From NCBI GenBank assembly GCA_014898415.1, contig RCTD01000031.1, positions 124,001 through 188,000 on the forward strand: 64,000 bases of DNA, in the 5' to 3' direction. The notes beneath the pieces are model-generated. The model saw nothing but the letters and a program-made list of their open reading frames with translations. It did not search any database and was not told where the DNA came from. The stretch comes from Stromatinia cepivora (lineage: Eukaryota; Ascomycota; Leotiomycetes; Helotiales; Sclerotiniaceae). Position 1 is the stretch's first letter, and every line of letters starts with the position of its first letter. Below are positions 1 to 12,112 of the stretch, in pieces. The position numbers were made by a program, and so were the translations under genes.

Positions 1-418
1 ACACTTTACTAAACTTGACCTTACAAGTTACCACCTTTTTTTTTTTTTTTTTTAACCATCAACCCACAATAAATCAAACTAAAAAGAGACAGACGACCTT
101 TAACCCAGCCGGGACTAATAAACAACTTACCACTTACTACAACAACAACCAAGAAAGGCCGAAGACATTGACCTCCATCACTGCCTTCCCTCACCTCACC
201 TCACCTCACCTCACCACCTCCCAACACCAAAGAACAAATAAACACCCTCCATTGCCTCACTTACAACAAAATTTCACAACAATACATGATGGCTTGCTAA
301 TAACCTTTCACTCATATTTGGTTTTAACTGGGGCAAAGATTGCCAGAAACTTGACAACCAAAGATGTCTGCACTCAACGTGCTTTCACCACCACCACCAC
401 CATCACAACCATACAACA
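1..418 (+). other. 5' flank and leader of the kinase gene
   Basis: Low-complexity upstream DNA with a T-run near base 40, CCTCA tandem repeats at about 186-213 and C/A-rich stretches. No protein-coding signal is convincing before the ATG at 419. The long open frame across 15-590 reads through these simple repeats and is out of frame with the kinase, so it is not taken as a gene. Confidence 0.6.
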
Positions 419-486
419 ATGGATTCAACAACAATTCCAAGAAACTCTGCGGGAAGTACTCCATCTTCGAGTCCAGGTCTATTTAG
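364..486 (+). promoter_or_regulatory. Upstream ORF overlapping the kinase start
   Basis: An ATG at 364 with A at -3 opens a 40-codon frame that ends at TAG 484-486, past the proposed kinase ATG at 419 and in a different frame. A second, four-codon uORF (ATG ATG GCT TGC TAA) starts near 284. If the transcript begins upstream of 280, ribosomes would meet both before the kinase start, so leaky scanning would be needed. The transcript start is not visible, so this is an inference. Confidence 0.4.
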
Positions 487-3400
487 TCCTTCCAATCTAC
501 ATCGTCAATCTATACAATCTATACCACTTTTCGACCATGGAACTCCCCATTCAAGTCCTTATCTTCATCCTTTACAGATGCATAAAGTAAGAGAGTAAGT
601 TCATCCCTCCACTTGCGTACCTCATTTATATTTCACTTCTTCGGTCTGCGAAGCTTACCATTGGGTATTTACAACTTGTACTACCTTGGCAAGCATCATC
701 GAGGGGTTATCAATACATCGATCTACTTAGCCCCGCCACTTTGACAAACTACTGACTCACTACGTCTCAACATATACTAACTTATCCCTTCTTACAATAG
801 AACTCACAAAGCACAAGTCGAACAAGATTTCATTACCGGAAGAAAACTTATAAATCAATATGAGATTATCGATGAAATCGGCAGAGGTGTACATGGAAAA
901 GTAAAATTGGCCCGGAGCCTTGAAACTCAAGATTATGTCGCCATCAAGATCATACAAAGATTTTCAAAGAAAAGAAGGCTTGGGAGGGTTACCGTTTCTC
1001 CTGAGGACAAAACTAAGAGGGAGATCGCCATTCTCAAGAAAATTCGTCACCCAAATGTTGTCGGTCTACTGGAGGTTATTGATGATCCGGAATTGAAGAA
1101 GATATACATGGTTCTTGAGCACGTCGAATTAGGGGAAATAGTATGGCGTCGGAAGGGAGTTCGAAAGATATCTCTATATGAAAGGCGGAGAATCGAAAGA
1201 GAAATCAGGGGAGAGGATGATCAAGGAAATGATGAGGCATACTTCGAGACACTTAAACGTCGACGACAACGGAAAGAGATGAAGAGAGCAAAGCTTCTAC
1301 AGTTTCAAGGAAATGGAGAATTTTGGAGTTTGGAACACGGAGATGATGATAAAGAAGAAGATGATCGTTCCGAGTTACCACCTCTATCGCGAGTTACTAC
1401 GAGAGAATCCTACGTATCCTTATCGCACACTTCCCTAATCCGTTCAGCCCCTGGATCCATCAAAAGTTCTCGAGCCACATCTAGGGCACCAACTGCACAA
1501 AGCTCCCGTGCTCCCACACCCTTGCCGGGACCGGTAGACTATGACATAGGGCCAATAGATAGTGATAATGAGGAGAATGCACCTGGCTCGTACGTTTCAC
1601 GTAATTCGGCTGTGGCTTTAGAAGGCACAATGTACGGGTCTTACCCGGAAGATCCAATGTATCGAGGAAGATCTCCTAGCATGGCTGACAGTATTATTTC
1701 TCACATGTCTTCGGTGGATGACATGACACAGCATGATGCTTTCGAGGACGATTTCTCTTATGTTCCATGCTTTACTTTGGATCAAGCTAGATCGGCTTTC
1801 CGAGACACCGTTCTGGGATTGGAGTATCTACATTACGAAGGTATCGTTCACCGAGATATCAAGCCTGCTAATTTGTTATGGACAAGGGACCATCGCGTCA
1901 AAATCTCTGATTTTGGCGTCTCATATTTCGGTCGACCCATTAGGGAAGGAGAAACAGAAGAAAATATTTCCGAAGCTGACGCAACCGACTTCGATGATGA
2001 TCTAGAGTTGGCTAAGACTGTTGGAACACCTGCCTTCTTCGCTCCCGAATTGTGCTATACCGACATAGATATCGAACAACCAAGGATTACTGAACAAATT
2101 GATGTATGGTCTTTGGGGATCACTCTCTACTGCCTGATATATGCTCGCATTCCATTTATGGCAGAGGATGAGTACCAATTATTTAAGGCCATCGCAAAAG
2201 AGGATGTCTACATTCCTAGGAAACGCTTAAAGGCCGTCGATCCAGGTAATCCAACCTCACACTTTAGCAGGAGGATGGGACCATGGGATGGGCCGTATAG
2301 GGATGAAGGGGATTTGTCTTACGAAGAAATCGACGATGAGCTATACGATTTACTCAGGAGAATGTTGATCAAAGACCCTGCCGAGCGGATCAAACTTCGA
2401 GAGGTCAAACGACATCCATGGACGATCAAAGGCATTGAGAATATCATTGGTTGGCTTGATGATACAGATCCATCACGCAAGACAGCAGGACGCAGGATTG
2501 AAGTCGATAAGAGCGAGTTGGAACGTGCCGTTGTACCTATTACGTTTTTGGAGCGAGCCCGGTCGACTTTGAAGAAGACTTTGGGCAAAGTCACAAGCGT
2601 GATGAGGAATGATAGGAATGAAGGATCTCGCAAGAGGGCTACAAGCAATGCTACAAGTTCAGGTGCCGAAAATCCCACTCATGCTCCACCATTTACTCCT
2701 ATTTTGCGCGAGATGGTTCGTCGAGCCAGTCTTCGTGGAGATGAGTACTTTTCATCTACTAGTGATTCTCACAATGATCACCATAAAGAATCAACGGAGC
2801 ATCCTTTAGCTCAGAGTCAAACTGCTAGCCCTGATGCGGTACAGTGCGATCCATTTCAGCAGGACTTTACCCTTTCTTCCTCGGTAGGAGCAACCCCCAA
2901 ACGTTCTGGATCCTCTTTGGCATCATCAAATTTTGATGCAAGACCAGGTCCACCGGAACGCGCTATCTCGGGGACGCCATCGATTGCGACGGTCGTTCAT
3001 AGAGGTCACTCATATTCGAGATCGGTAAATCACGCATTTTCCGGAAGCCCCCCTGCGGAAGAATGCCCAAGAACGCCAGGTCCTTTCACGGATCATATGG
3101 GACAAATATTTGGAGGACATTTATGGAATCCTAGGGGTCGAGAATCCTTGACTGAGATTGATGAAAGCGCATCATCGAGGGCGAGATCTGTTGACAGGGG
3201 TCTTTTTAATGCGGAAGACAAGCATGCTTCCGCCAGCATCGCAATGAGTCCTGCACTTGCCCCGGGACTTTTCGGACATTCCCGTTCAATCCATTCCTCC
3301 GAGACTAGTCCAATCAACGCTTATTTTGACAGGCCATTACCCTCACCCTTGTTCTTCCAACCTTTCATTTTTGACAAGCATCAACCGGTTTCATCAGCAT

Positions 3401-4263
3401 CGACGCCTAACGTCATGGGTACCCAATATGCCGCATCAATCCTTGACGATAGACCCGCAACAGCCAATCGAACCCCAGAAGGAAAAACACCTCCCCCTAG
3501 AATGTATGGCGCGAGCACACCTGAATCATTTAAAAGAGCTCAAGAACAACTTGATCGACGAAGAAAGATCGAAACCGATGCAAATGCAAAAAGACTTGAG
3601 TTTCATAGCTCGAATCTCAAATTAGAAACTGCTCCGTTGAAAAATTGTCCGACGTCACCGGATGATGAAATCTTCGCTCAAAAAAAAGTGGACGCTGCCA
3701 AACGTGCTCGGTCATGCAGCTCGGTCAACTCGACAAGTATCATATCGCCAGGTGATATAGGTGATATTACCTCCCCGTCTGATATCAATTCGCCTATATC
3801 CTCAGTGGCTCTTGGTTCACAAGAACAAATTTTCCCATCGGTACCTTCATTACCCGCTTTAGTATCTGGCTCATCTTCTGTATCTGCTGATCCAGAGGGT
3901 GATATGCTTCAAGATCCTGGCACGTGTCCTACGCAAACCATCTACGATACCTCCGAAACCATTACACCTGTATTTTCTAAACAATCTTCTGATAACGAAA
4001 CTTTAACAATTTCGGATGATCATGTGGCTATTCATCCCGTTACTACTCACCCTTATGAAGACACAGATGAGGAGGGGTATAATGGTGATGGTGATAACAG
4101 TATGAATGCGGATATGGATGACTCGGATAGTGATGAAGGGCTTACAATGGTGAGAAAAAAGCCAAAGACGAAGTTGGCAGGGGTGGGTAGTCATGGTAGA
4201 AGAGGTACCAATGCAAGTGTTGGTAGCACGGATACTGCCAAGAAAGTTTCGATGGAGGGATGA
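419..4263 (+). CDS. CaMKK-type Ser/Thr protein kinase (Ssp1/CmkC/Sak1-like)
   Basis: Two exons, 419-594 and 801-4263, with a 206-nt intron (GTAAGT...AATAG), encode about 1212 residues. The start is set by exon 1, whose end joins in frame to the conserved segment leading into the glycine loop (GRGVHGKV, about 86-93). Catalytic Lys is about 108 (AIKII), the HRD loop about 409-411 (HRDIKPANLL), DFG about 429-431, and the activation segment TVGTPAFFAPE about 465-475, a typical AMPK/SNF1-kinase-kinase signature. An insert of about 200 residues, Ser- and Arg-rich, splits the N- and C-lobes. The C-terminal half is long, Ser/Thr/Pro-rich and disordered, ending in acidic repeats. The family phosphorylates AMPK/SNF1 and CaMK-type kinases in stress and nutrient signalling (family knowledge). 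Which of the yeast paralogues it matches best was not tested. Confidence 0.93.
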
Positions 4264-6915
4264 AATTTTGTGATGTTGGTTGGTAATTCTCTGATTTGAG
4301 ATGATACTTTCTGGGAATTCAAACTGCACGGCTCTCTTTTCTCGACACCTTTTATTTATTTTTGATGGCCACCAGAAAGAATCGTGAGGTTGGCTCCAAA
4401 ATAGGAACGAGATCCACCATGGGAGAGTAACAATAGTACAAGCACCACGCTTTGAACCCCAACAGCGAGGAGTTTGATAAGGGATGAAGGAAATGTGAGG
4501 GACGATTGAAATTCAATCACACAACTTTTTGCGAATATGACAACTCTTCTTGCGAAAAGAAGTGTAGGTTATGATGGATTATGTTATTATGATTTCGTGT
4601 TCACCTTTTCCCATTCGGGTTTTATATTGTTTGCCCAGTGGAGCTTTAAGTTTGGAAGATGCAGAGACAGGGGTATGTTATGAGAGGATGGATGGGATTT
4701 TGAGCGGTTGTGGTTTGGTTTTGTTTTTATGATGCTGGCGGGTATTTTGATGCATACTGCACGGAAGGAATGGGTCATTTTCTTAGTCAAGAGGAGTATT
4801 ACGGCGTACGCAAGATGTGGTACAATGCATATATAGGGGAGGGCATACAAACATGAGAAGAATGGATGGGATTAAGCGAGAGAGGGAGATACTCGGAAAT
4901 CGGAGATAGGATGTTTTGAAGGTTGTGAATACTGCTTCTTGAGCTGAGAATCTGCTTACTATATATAATCATTGAAATTGGGTGGAGGAGAACGGGGAAG
5001 ATATGTGGAAGGAAGAAAGGTGTGACAGTGAAAGTCGGGGAAGGCGGTGACTGGGTGTAGGGATGGTGGAATGGTGGATTGGAAGTAAAATGGGAAGATG
5101 AGATACCTAGAGATGAGATGAATTGATATGCATAAGATGAATACACGAGATGAGATGTCTATTTATATTTGTATTATAGTGTATTGTATTGTATATATAT
5201 GAATACTCTGAAAGAAAAAATACTAGACTTTGTATATATATGTGTAAGTTTTTTACTACAGTGTGGTGTATATCTATTTGTAGTATACTCAGTTTCTCAA
5301 TATTCAAATTTAATATAATATAACATGACATGATATGTTATATTATGTTATAATTCTTAGAATCTTATACTGATCCACTATACACATACCCTCCAATCCT
5401 TTTCCTCGTTTCCTTTCCCTCCCTCTATTTCCCATCCATCATCTTCTCCTTTCCCTCCTTTCCCCCCCTTTCTCCTCTCCTCTTCTCCATCTCCATCTCT
5501 ATTTCTATTTCAACCTGCTTTACCCATTCAAAACTCAATATTCTATAATTCAAAAATATAAAAGATATAATCTTTTTATATCTAGATAAGATGTAATAAT
5601 TTCGATCTTTGTTTTGTTTTGTTTTGTTATATTTTGTTATATTTTGTTATATTTTGTTATATTTTGTTATATTTTGTTATATTTTGTTATATTTTGTTAT
5701 ATTTTTTTATTTTATTTTATTTTTTTTTTTAAGTTAGAATTTGTTTCTGATTGGGAAATTGGGAAATTGGGCTGGGTTATTTTACAGAGAAGGGGAAGTG
5801 AGGAGAGGAGAGGAGAGAAGAGAGGGTTTAGTGGGTAGATTTATAAATATTTATATAAGGGAGTGTATTAATCAAATAAACTCATTCCTTTAAAAATTTA
5901 TACTCTAAATATATTAATACAACTCAACTTTTGATTTAAAAGCTTAAATTCTATATAATATATAATATAATATAAATACGATATCAAGTTTACTATTGTT
6001 GAAGGATTTGATTTTTTTTTTTTTGATTTATATTTTAATTTAAGTAAATCTAAGTTTATGAAGTTTAAATCTAGGTTTGTGAGGTTGAGTAGGTTACTGG
6101 ATATTGTGATGTAAATTTGTAACCCAAATAAATACAACTAACTAGATAATATCCATCCCGATCTATAGTATTCATTTACTACAATTTAATTATCCACTAG
6201 AAACCTAATCCTACTCCACAGCATCAGCATCAGCATCAGCATTTTAACCCAACCACCCACTCTCTCATACCCCAAAAGACGAAGAAAAGGAAAAAGAAAA
6301 CAGAGCCAGGAGTAAGAAGTGAAATATAAAAGGTAACTCAAAGTATATATAATACTCCATCCAATCATCCAATCATTCATCAAAGTATATATAATAAATA
6401 ATATAAATTGGCATTATCATTCATCAGTACTAACTAGCTAAGTAATTCTAAGTAACTCCAACTAATTCTAAGTAATTTTTTAAGTTAACATACAAACAAT
6501 TAACTCTTGGGGCCATAACCGTAACCGTAACCATAACCATAACTCATTAATTCCTTCCTTTCGTTCTCCTTCCTCTATTTTTTTCGCGCTGGCTGTAAGC
6601 TAAGCCAAGCCAAGCCAAAGTAAAAAGTAAATGAAGTAAATGAAGTACTGTGTAAAAACAAGCAAGCGAACAAGTAAGCAAGCAAGCAATCGGTATATGA
6701 GTGAGCAAGCAAAAACTCATGAAAGGGAAAGGGATAAAAGGATTAACAACAGCAGACAAGACAAGACAAGACAAGCCTCCATGGAACTTCTTACTTCCTC
6801 ATTACCTCACCCCAATCTTCCCCACCTCAATCACTTTCCAACCTCCTCTCTCCCCCTCATTCAATTTACATCATCCTCTCCCCTTTTCCGGCACCACTCC
6901 AAAAACACCCCTTGA
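4264..6915. other. Low-complexity intergenic region
   Basis: About 2.65 kb between the convergent kinase (+) and aquaporin (-). It holds AT-rich stretches, poly-T and poly-A runs, an ATTTTGTTAT decamer array, GCATCA repeats at about 6221-6241, AAGCC repeats near 6605 and CAAGA repeats near 6755. Open frames here are short and lie on repeats. No gene is supported. Confidence 0.7.
5620..5702 (+). repeat. Decamer tandem array ATTTTGTTAT
   Basis: Seven perfect head-to-tail copies of ATTTTGTTAT occupy 5631-5700, preceded by GTTTT pentamers and followed by a T-rich tail. It lies in the spacer between two convergent genes. Confidence 0.95.
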
Positions 6916-8736
6916 CTAACTCATTCGACTCCCCGGTCTTAAACTCCCCATCACACTCCCACCAGTCATAGCTCTCTTCTCATATCTTCTTTGTCTCTCC
7001 TCCAAAATCTGTGCCCTCTTCTGTTCATTCTGAGTAGGATCATTCTTAGCATCACCATCTTGACCTGGATTGGCCATTTCGTATTCGAGCATCTTGATGA
7101 ATTTGTAGAAGAACACTGCGATGAATGTGCCGGTTATTGGGCCGATCCCTGGAAGAGAGGATGGTTAGTGGGGTTGAGGGTTGAGGAAGAAAGAAGCGAA
7201 TGGGGGTTGGATATGGAGGAGACGGGAGGGGGAAGTGGATGAAGGGTGAGGAGACGAGATAGATAGAAGAGAAAACAACTTACAATAAATCCAATGTTCC
7301 TTATCAAAAGCTCCACTAACAACACAAGGACCAAAGCTCCTAGCCGGATTCAAACTTCCTCCAGTATAAAAAACTCCCACCATCTCCGCAATAAATAACG
7401 CCAATCCAATACCGACGGGCGCAATAAAAGTCGCCTTATGTTTTTCCTTTGCCAACATGAAAATCGTAAAGACCAATTCAGCTGTCAAAATTGCCTCGAT
7501 AAATACACCACGTACAGTGGATGTACTAGCAGCAAGCGTAGTTCGTACATTGAATGTTGTAGGGAAGAGACCGAGAACCATAGCGCTGGCAGCTATACCA
7601 CCGAGGATTTGAGCAAAGAATAGACAGATGGCACGGACGATAGGAAGGGCACCGACAAGGACCATACCGAGGGTTACAGCTGGGTTGAAGAGCCCTCCGG
7701 AAATGCGGAAGAAAATCCATACGTTTACCATGAGGGAAAATCCGAAGATTATGGCGATGTAGAGTTCGACTGAAACGTTGAATCCTGCTGCAGCACCTGT
7801 TGTGGTGTTTACTGTGTTGCTGTCGATATTTGCTACTTGGGTACCGGCGAAAGCGAAGAAGAGGAACATAGTTGTGCCGACGAATTCACCGACTGTTGCT
7901 ACGAAATCTGTAGTTTGTGGTTAGTATGTTTTTGATATGTGGAATGGAGGGTAGAAGAACTCACGATTCTTGAAATTACTATTCATCCAATGTGTCCATG
8001 GTAATCTCATAACCATTGCTCTTTCTTCAGGTGTTAAATTCTCCAAATCAATGGTTCCTTTTGTTCCACCTCTTCTGTGAGAATCATAATTATACCCATC
8101 GATACTCTCATCTGTGCTCTTCCTTCTAACCTTCTCACCACTGGCCCATTCAGGTGCTGCACCTGGTTCTCTGACCCCCTTTTCCAGATCTCGTTCTTTG
8201 CCAAGATCACTTCGTGAAGAGTCATCAAAATATGATTTCTGAGGACCACTTTCCCATCCTACGACATTGCGATAGGTACGTGGAGGACGGGAACGTTCAT
8301 GATAATCAGGATGAGGGTGATCATCACGAGCACGAGTGCGGGATGACATGGAACCTTCTCTTTCTCGCTCGGCATAAAAGAGATCTTCTCTCGCACGAAG
8401 AGCTCGTCCGGTATCTGATGAGAAACTAGGTTTAGGGTCATAGTCACCACCGGAATACCTTCTTGGAGGTGGTACTGATGGTCTTCTTCTTAAACCTGTA
8501 CCGGTTCTTGTAAGATCTTCAGTTGAGAAGACAGGATGTTGTGGAGTGATATCAGCTGGTGACATGATAGGATGTGATGATAGAGGAGGTGACCACATTG
8601 CTGTATCCCTTTGATATGTTTTGGAAGGAGGTTGTATTGGTACTATTTGTTGTGAAGAACTAGGAGGTCTTATATGATCACCATCCACAGTTTTACTGCT
8701 TCGGTATATTGGAAGGTCTGTGCCTTCTCCTGACAT
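6916..8736 (-). CDS. Aquaporin (MIP family) with long N-terminal tail
   Basis: Three exons on the minus strand, 8736-7965, 7907-7284 and 7148-6916, with introns of 57 and 135 nt, give about 542 residues. The start is the ATG at 8736 (MSGEG). Residues 1 to about 255 are hydrophilic, rich in Ser, Arg and Pro, and form a cytosolic tail that most MIPs lack. The channel follows: the first NPA box is at about 332-334 (GGLFNPAVTLG) and the second at about 444-446 (GGSLNPARSFG), with HWIYWIGP before the last helix. Both NPA boxes and the following Arg are canonical, pointing to an orthodox water channel rather than an aquaglyceroporin; this is inferred from motifs only. It would conduct water, possibly H2O2, across a membrane. 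Confidence 0.93.
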
Positions 8737-10345
8737 TGTCAACTTGAGACTTTCGATACCAATGTCTAAGTGGGATGAAGGGAAATCGTGATAGGGTAGG
8801 ATGTAAAAGGGACGTTTTTTTAGTGGCTTAGACTTAGACGTAATGATGGGTTGTTTTTACCGAAGATATAATAAAGTAAAAGGGGCGGGTGTAGTTATTG
8901 GTGTATTATGATTGAATTGTAAAGTATGATAGGAGAGAAGATAACACTCAATGGAATGACTTGAAGAGATATATATTCTCGTTTCACCAACCACTTTCCC
9001 CATTTCCAACCACCATCATGTAAAAGTATATTGATCTACTTAAACCTTGAACCGATCTTTTCTACTCTTTTCCTTGTAATGTCATGTAATCTAGCCACCG
9101 GCGTACGAAGATACTTCTTTTTAGGGTCTACTACCTAGGTTCTTGCTGGACAACATGATTGAAAAAAATAAATAACTATATCAGGAAAGAATCCTCAATA
9201 TCAGACTATGGATCCCAAATGGCTGGTTCCCAAAATGAAAATAAGAAAATGACAGGAACTCCCATGTGTAAATCAATGCATAATATCATAGACCCTTAAG
9301 AAGATCCGATCAAAAACGAGATGATTTCGGAAAATCATGGGAAATCATCGCACATCTGCCGTAATGACGTAGATCCTCCAAAGTCTCCATATCATCTATA
9401 ATATAAAGTTACTTGGGAAATATAGAAACGGCAGGAAAAAGTGGTTTTCCTGTAATTATAATTGAGATGAATTATAGGGGAAAACGCATGAACACATGGG
9501 GAGACCTTGTCATCACGTGTACAACATGTTTTCTTCCAGCCTCAAACTTCTTGAAATGAGAATGACTACGAACATCCGTAGAAGAACCGTAGAGCAAGAA
9601 TTTCAAGGGAAATGCTTGAGATAGAATTTGAATGGTTGGTACGAGTATCGATCTTGAAAAGAACGAGAAAGACATGACATCGGACAGGAGATCGAATACA
9701 ATAGCGTGGTGGCCATTTGTTTGAAGTCTGTGCATATGTTCTGCTTAAATTTGAATCTTAAAGCAAAGATGGATATAATCCACTGTTGAGGAGTTCAATT
9801 CATGCATTCATATGAAGATAAAATAACATATAACGATTGAGGATCCTCTGGCCTTTTGTTCAAATTTGCCATCGGAAGTTAGAATTATTCTAACGGAGAT
9901 TGCGATTCTTTCTGTGTAAGTTGTTCAATGAGTTGTGATGCATCAAATGTGGATGTTGGAAGAAACTGATTAAGGGTTCTCGCTAAAACATAATCGTCCC
10001 TTATTGGCTGATGTCTTTTTTTTTATCAGGGGCTATCGTGAAATATATCAACCGGATGATATAACTCAATGTATATTCTTATGCTGCTTATTCTTTTAGT
10101 CTATCTATACATGGTCAATTCTCACTTCTTGGTTTCCATTCTTGTCTTGATCATTAAGAGCATTTCCATATTCATCTTACTCCTCTCTCTCTCCCCGTCT
10201 CTTGCCCGGATACTATCCTGGGGAGATATAGGAATAGAATTAAGAATTAGAGTACATTCATGTAGCATCTCTCTAGAATATGTCTAGAATCTCTGTAGAA
10301 CTTCCCGTGAATCTTCCTTGGCGAATAATCCTTACGAACCTTGAC
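8737..10345. other. Intergenic region upstream of the aquaporin
   Basis: About 1.6 kb between the aquaporin start and the 3' end of the next minus-strand gene. It would contain the aquaporin promoter and leader. An 87-codon frame at 9472-9735 (-) has no recognisable domain and no supporting signals. I see no further structure. Confidence 0.5.
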
Positions 10346-11905
10346 TCACAAAATTCCCGGTAAAATCGCTTTTCTTCCTCCAACCTTCTCTTTACCAAAC
10401 CTCTTCACATACCATGCCTTTCCTTGTAAAGCTCTTGGTAACATAGTAGCCACCTCATTTACAAGAAAATTTCTTGCAGGCACGCAACCACTTCCAACCA
10501 TTATGAAGAACCCAGCCCATTCGATCCATTCGCAAAAATAATGAGGGTATAGTATATAATTGAAAAGTCCATTTTGAGGTATCATATATACTTTGTCGAC
10601 CTTTTTATTTCCTTTATTTTTGCCAGTTGAAGAGTTATTTTGTGCTGCTTGTTTTCGAAGTGCCGCGCGTCTAATTTCTCGTAGTTCGTCGTCATGAAAT
10701 ATATTGGATAGGAGACCGAGAAAGAATATCATCATGCCTAGTTCAATTCTTGCTCCATTTACGTATGGATTTCCTGATATAGGTTTCCTACAAGTGAAAA
10801 GGTTAGCACCTGTGAGAATCGGAATGTCATTTGTATTCCACATATCATATATCTCGTCGTGTTAAGAACAGGATGAAAGCCAGGGTAAGGAAATATATTA
10901 CCAATCAGCTCTTGTAACCGGACCATAACCAGCAAAATAGCAACCCAAAGATGTAGCATTGGTGACCTGAAAGGCAATTGCCGCAAGCCAAACAATAGCA
11001 TGAATTGGTGACATAGAAGGAGAAATAAGAGGTGCTATAATAGCACGATTAAGGTAATGTATGATCTAGATTTTGACATAGAGTTAGCCCAAATTCAAAT
11101 GCTTCCTTTGATCCAGGCTGGTTCTTTCTCTACCACCAATCATAGCCACTCTCGCATCTGCATATCAGCTGCTCCCCAACGAGTCTAACAGCCACTCGAG
11201 GTAGTCACTTGACACATTGATACTTCCTCCTTTGCCAACTCATTCTCTAACCCTCCAGCCTCTCCGGCCCCTCCGATCACTCCACTCACTCCGCCTTTCC
11301 CAGAAAAAGAAAAGAAAAACTCACATAAAGCCCCGCCATTAACTTATTCTCCCAAGGCAACTCCCTCAATCCTACCTCATTAGGCAATGTATACATAACA
11401 TAAACCATGGTTAACAACCCCGGCATTTCCATTGTGATCCAAGCTATTTTCCCTGGTATATTTAATCGACTATTTGATGAAGTCTTGCCTGCTCCGTACC
11501 ATGGTTGGACCCATTGAAAGATTGTTAGCTATTTGGAGGTGGGGTTAGTACTGCTATGTTCTGTGTGTGAATTGTGAAGTTCGCTCGCAGCATGGATGGG
11601 GATTCTCATGGGGATAGAGGGGTATGAGGAATATAAGCCTTTTGGGGCGGAGAGGGGGGAGAGGAGGGAGAGGAGGGAGAGGAGGGAGAGGAGGGAGAGG
11701 AGGGAGAGGAGGGAGAGGAGGGAGAGGAGGGAGAGGAGGGAGAGGAGGGAGAGGAGGGAGAGGAGGGAGAGGAGGGAGAGGAGGGAGAGGAGGGAGAGCA
11801 GAGGAGATCAAAAGAGGTACAAACCAAAGGGAACCACTGAAACCCCCAAACAATCAATTCCCAATTTTCCCTCGACGGAGGCATCCAATTCTCTACCAGA
11901 ACCAT
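10346..11905 (-). CDS. Steroid 5-alpha-reductase-type membrane enzyme (SRD5A family)
   Basis: Four exons on the minus strand, 11905-11825, 11528-11325, 11065-10902 and 10787-10346, with introns of 296, 259 and 114 nt, encode about 296 residues, the usual length of the family. All joins keep frame, and the reading WFPL-LTIFQWVQPWYGAGK across intron 1 supports the first exon. Family features: several hydrophobic helices, NPYVNGARIELG, the segment SNIFHDDELREIRR, and the C-terminal block YILYPHYFCEWIEWAG, typical of NADPH-dependent 3-oxo-5-alpha-steroid 4-dehydrogenases. Substrate in fungi is not established; a sterol or other enone lipid in the ER membrane is likely. Intron 1 carries a large GAGAGGAGG satellite. 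It is transcribed divergently from the next gene, 207 bp away. Confidence 0.88.
11660..11799 (+). repeat. Nonamer GAGAGGAGG array inside intron 1
   Basis: About 15 head-to-tail copies of GAGAGGAGG, almost perfect. All six frames are open through it (Arg-Glu or Pro-Leu repeats), which makes false ORFs on both strands. It lies inside intron 1 of the 5-alpha-reductase-type gene, giving a polypyrimidine-like CTCCCTCCT run in the pre-mRNA. Confidence 0.95.
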
Positions 11906-12112
11906 CTTGATGATTCTTTGCCTCGAATTACTAGAGATTTGAAGTGAAGAGATGTCAACGTATTTTGTCAGCCTTGCAGAGAATGACCAATCATATTCGA
12001 TTTTCAGATTGGCTGATTGTGGATATCACAGCCTTGCATTCACGATATCAACATCGATAAGCTTTTTTAATATTATAATCCATTGCGCCAGGACGATATC
12101 AAGAAAAACCAT
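11906..12112. promoter_or_regulatory. Compact divergent promoter with two opposed CCAAT boxes
   Basis: Only 207 bp separates the two start codons. It holds CCAAT on the plus strand at 11987-11991 and ATTGG (CCAAT on the minus strand) at 12008-12012, 16 bp apart. This is a plausible shared HAP/CBC-bound promoter. The sites are short and common, so function is inferred. Confidence 0.5.

Noticed and set aside
15..590. 191-codon plus-strand open frame
   Set aside because: Runs over poly-T and simple repeats and overlaps kinase exon 1 in another frame; no domain.
6513..6543. Telomere-like CCGTAACCATAAC repeats
   Set aside because: Only about five degenerate units, not the TTAGGG type expected in these fungi.
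9472..9735. 87-codon minus-strand ORF
   Set aside because: No recognisable domain or signals in a promoter region.
11554..11947. Several overlapping Arg/Glu and Pro/Leu repeat ORFs
   Set aside because: All arise from the GAGAGGAGG satellite inside an intron; every frame is open there.
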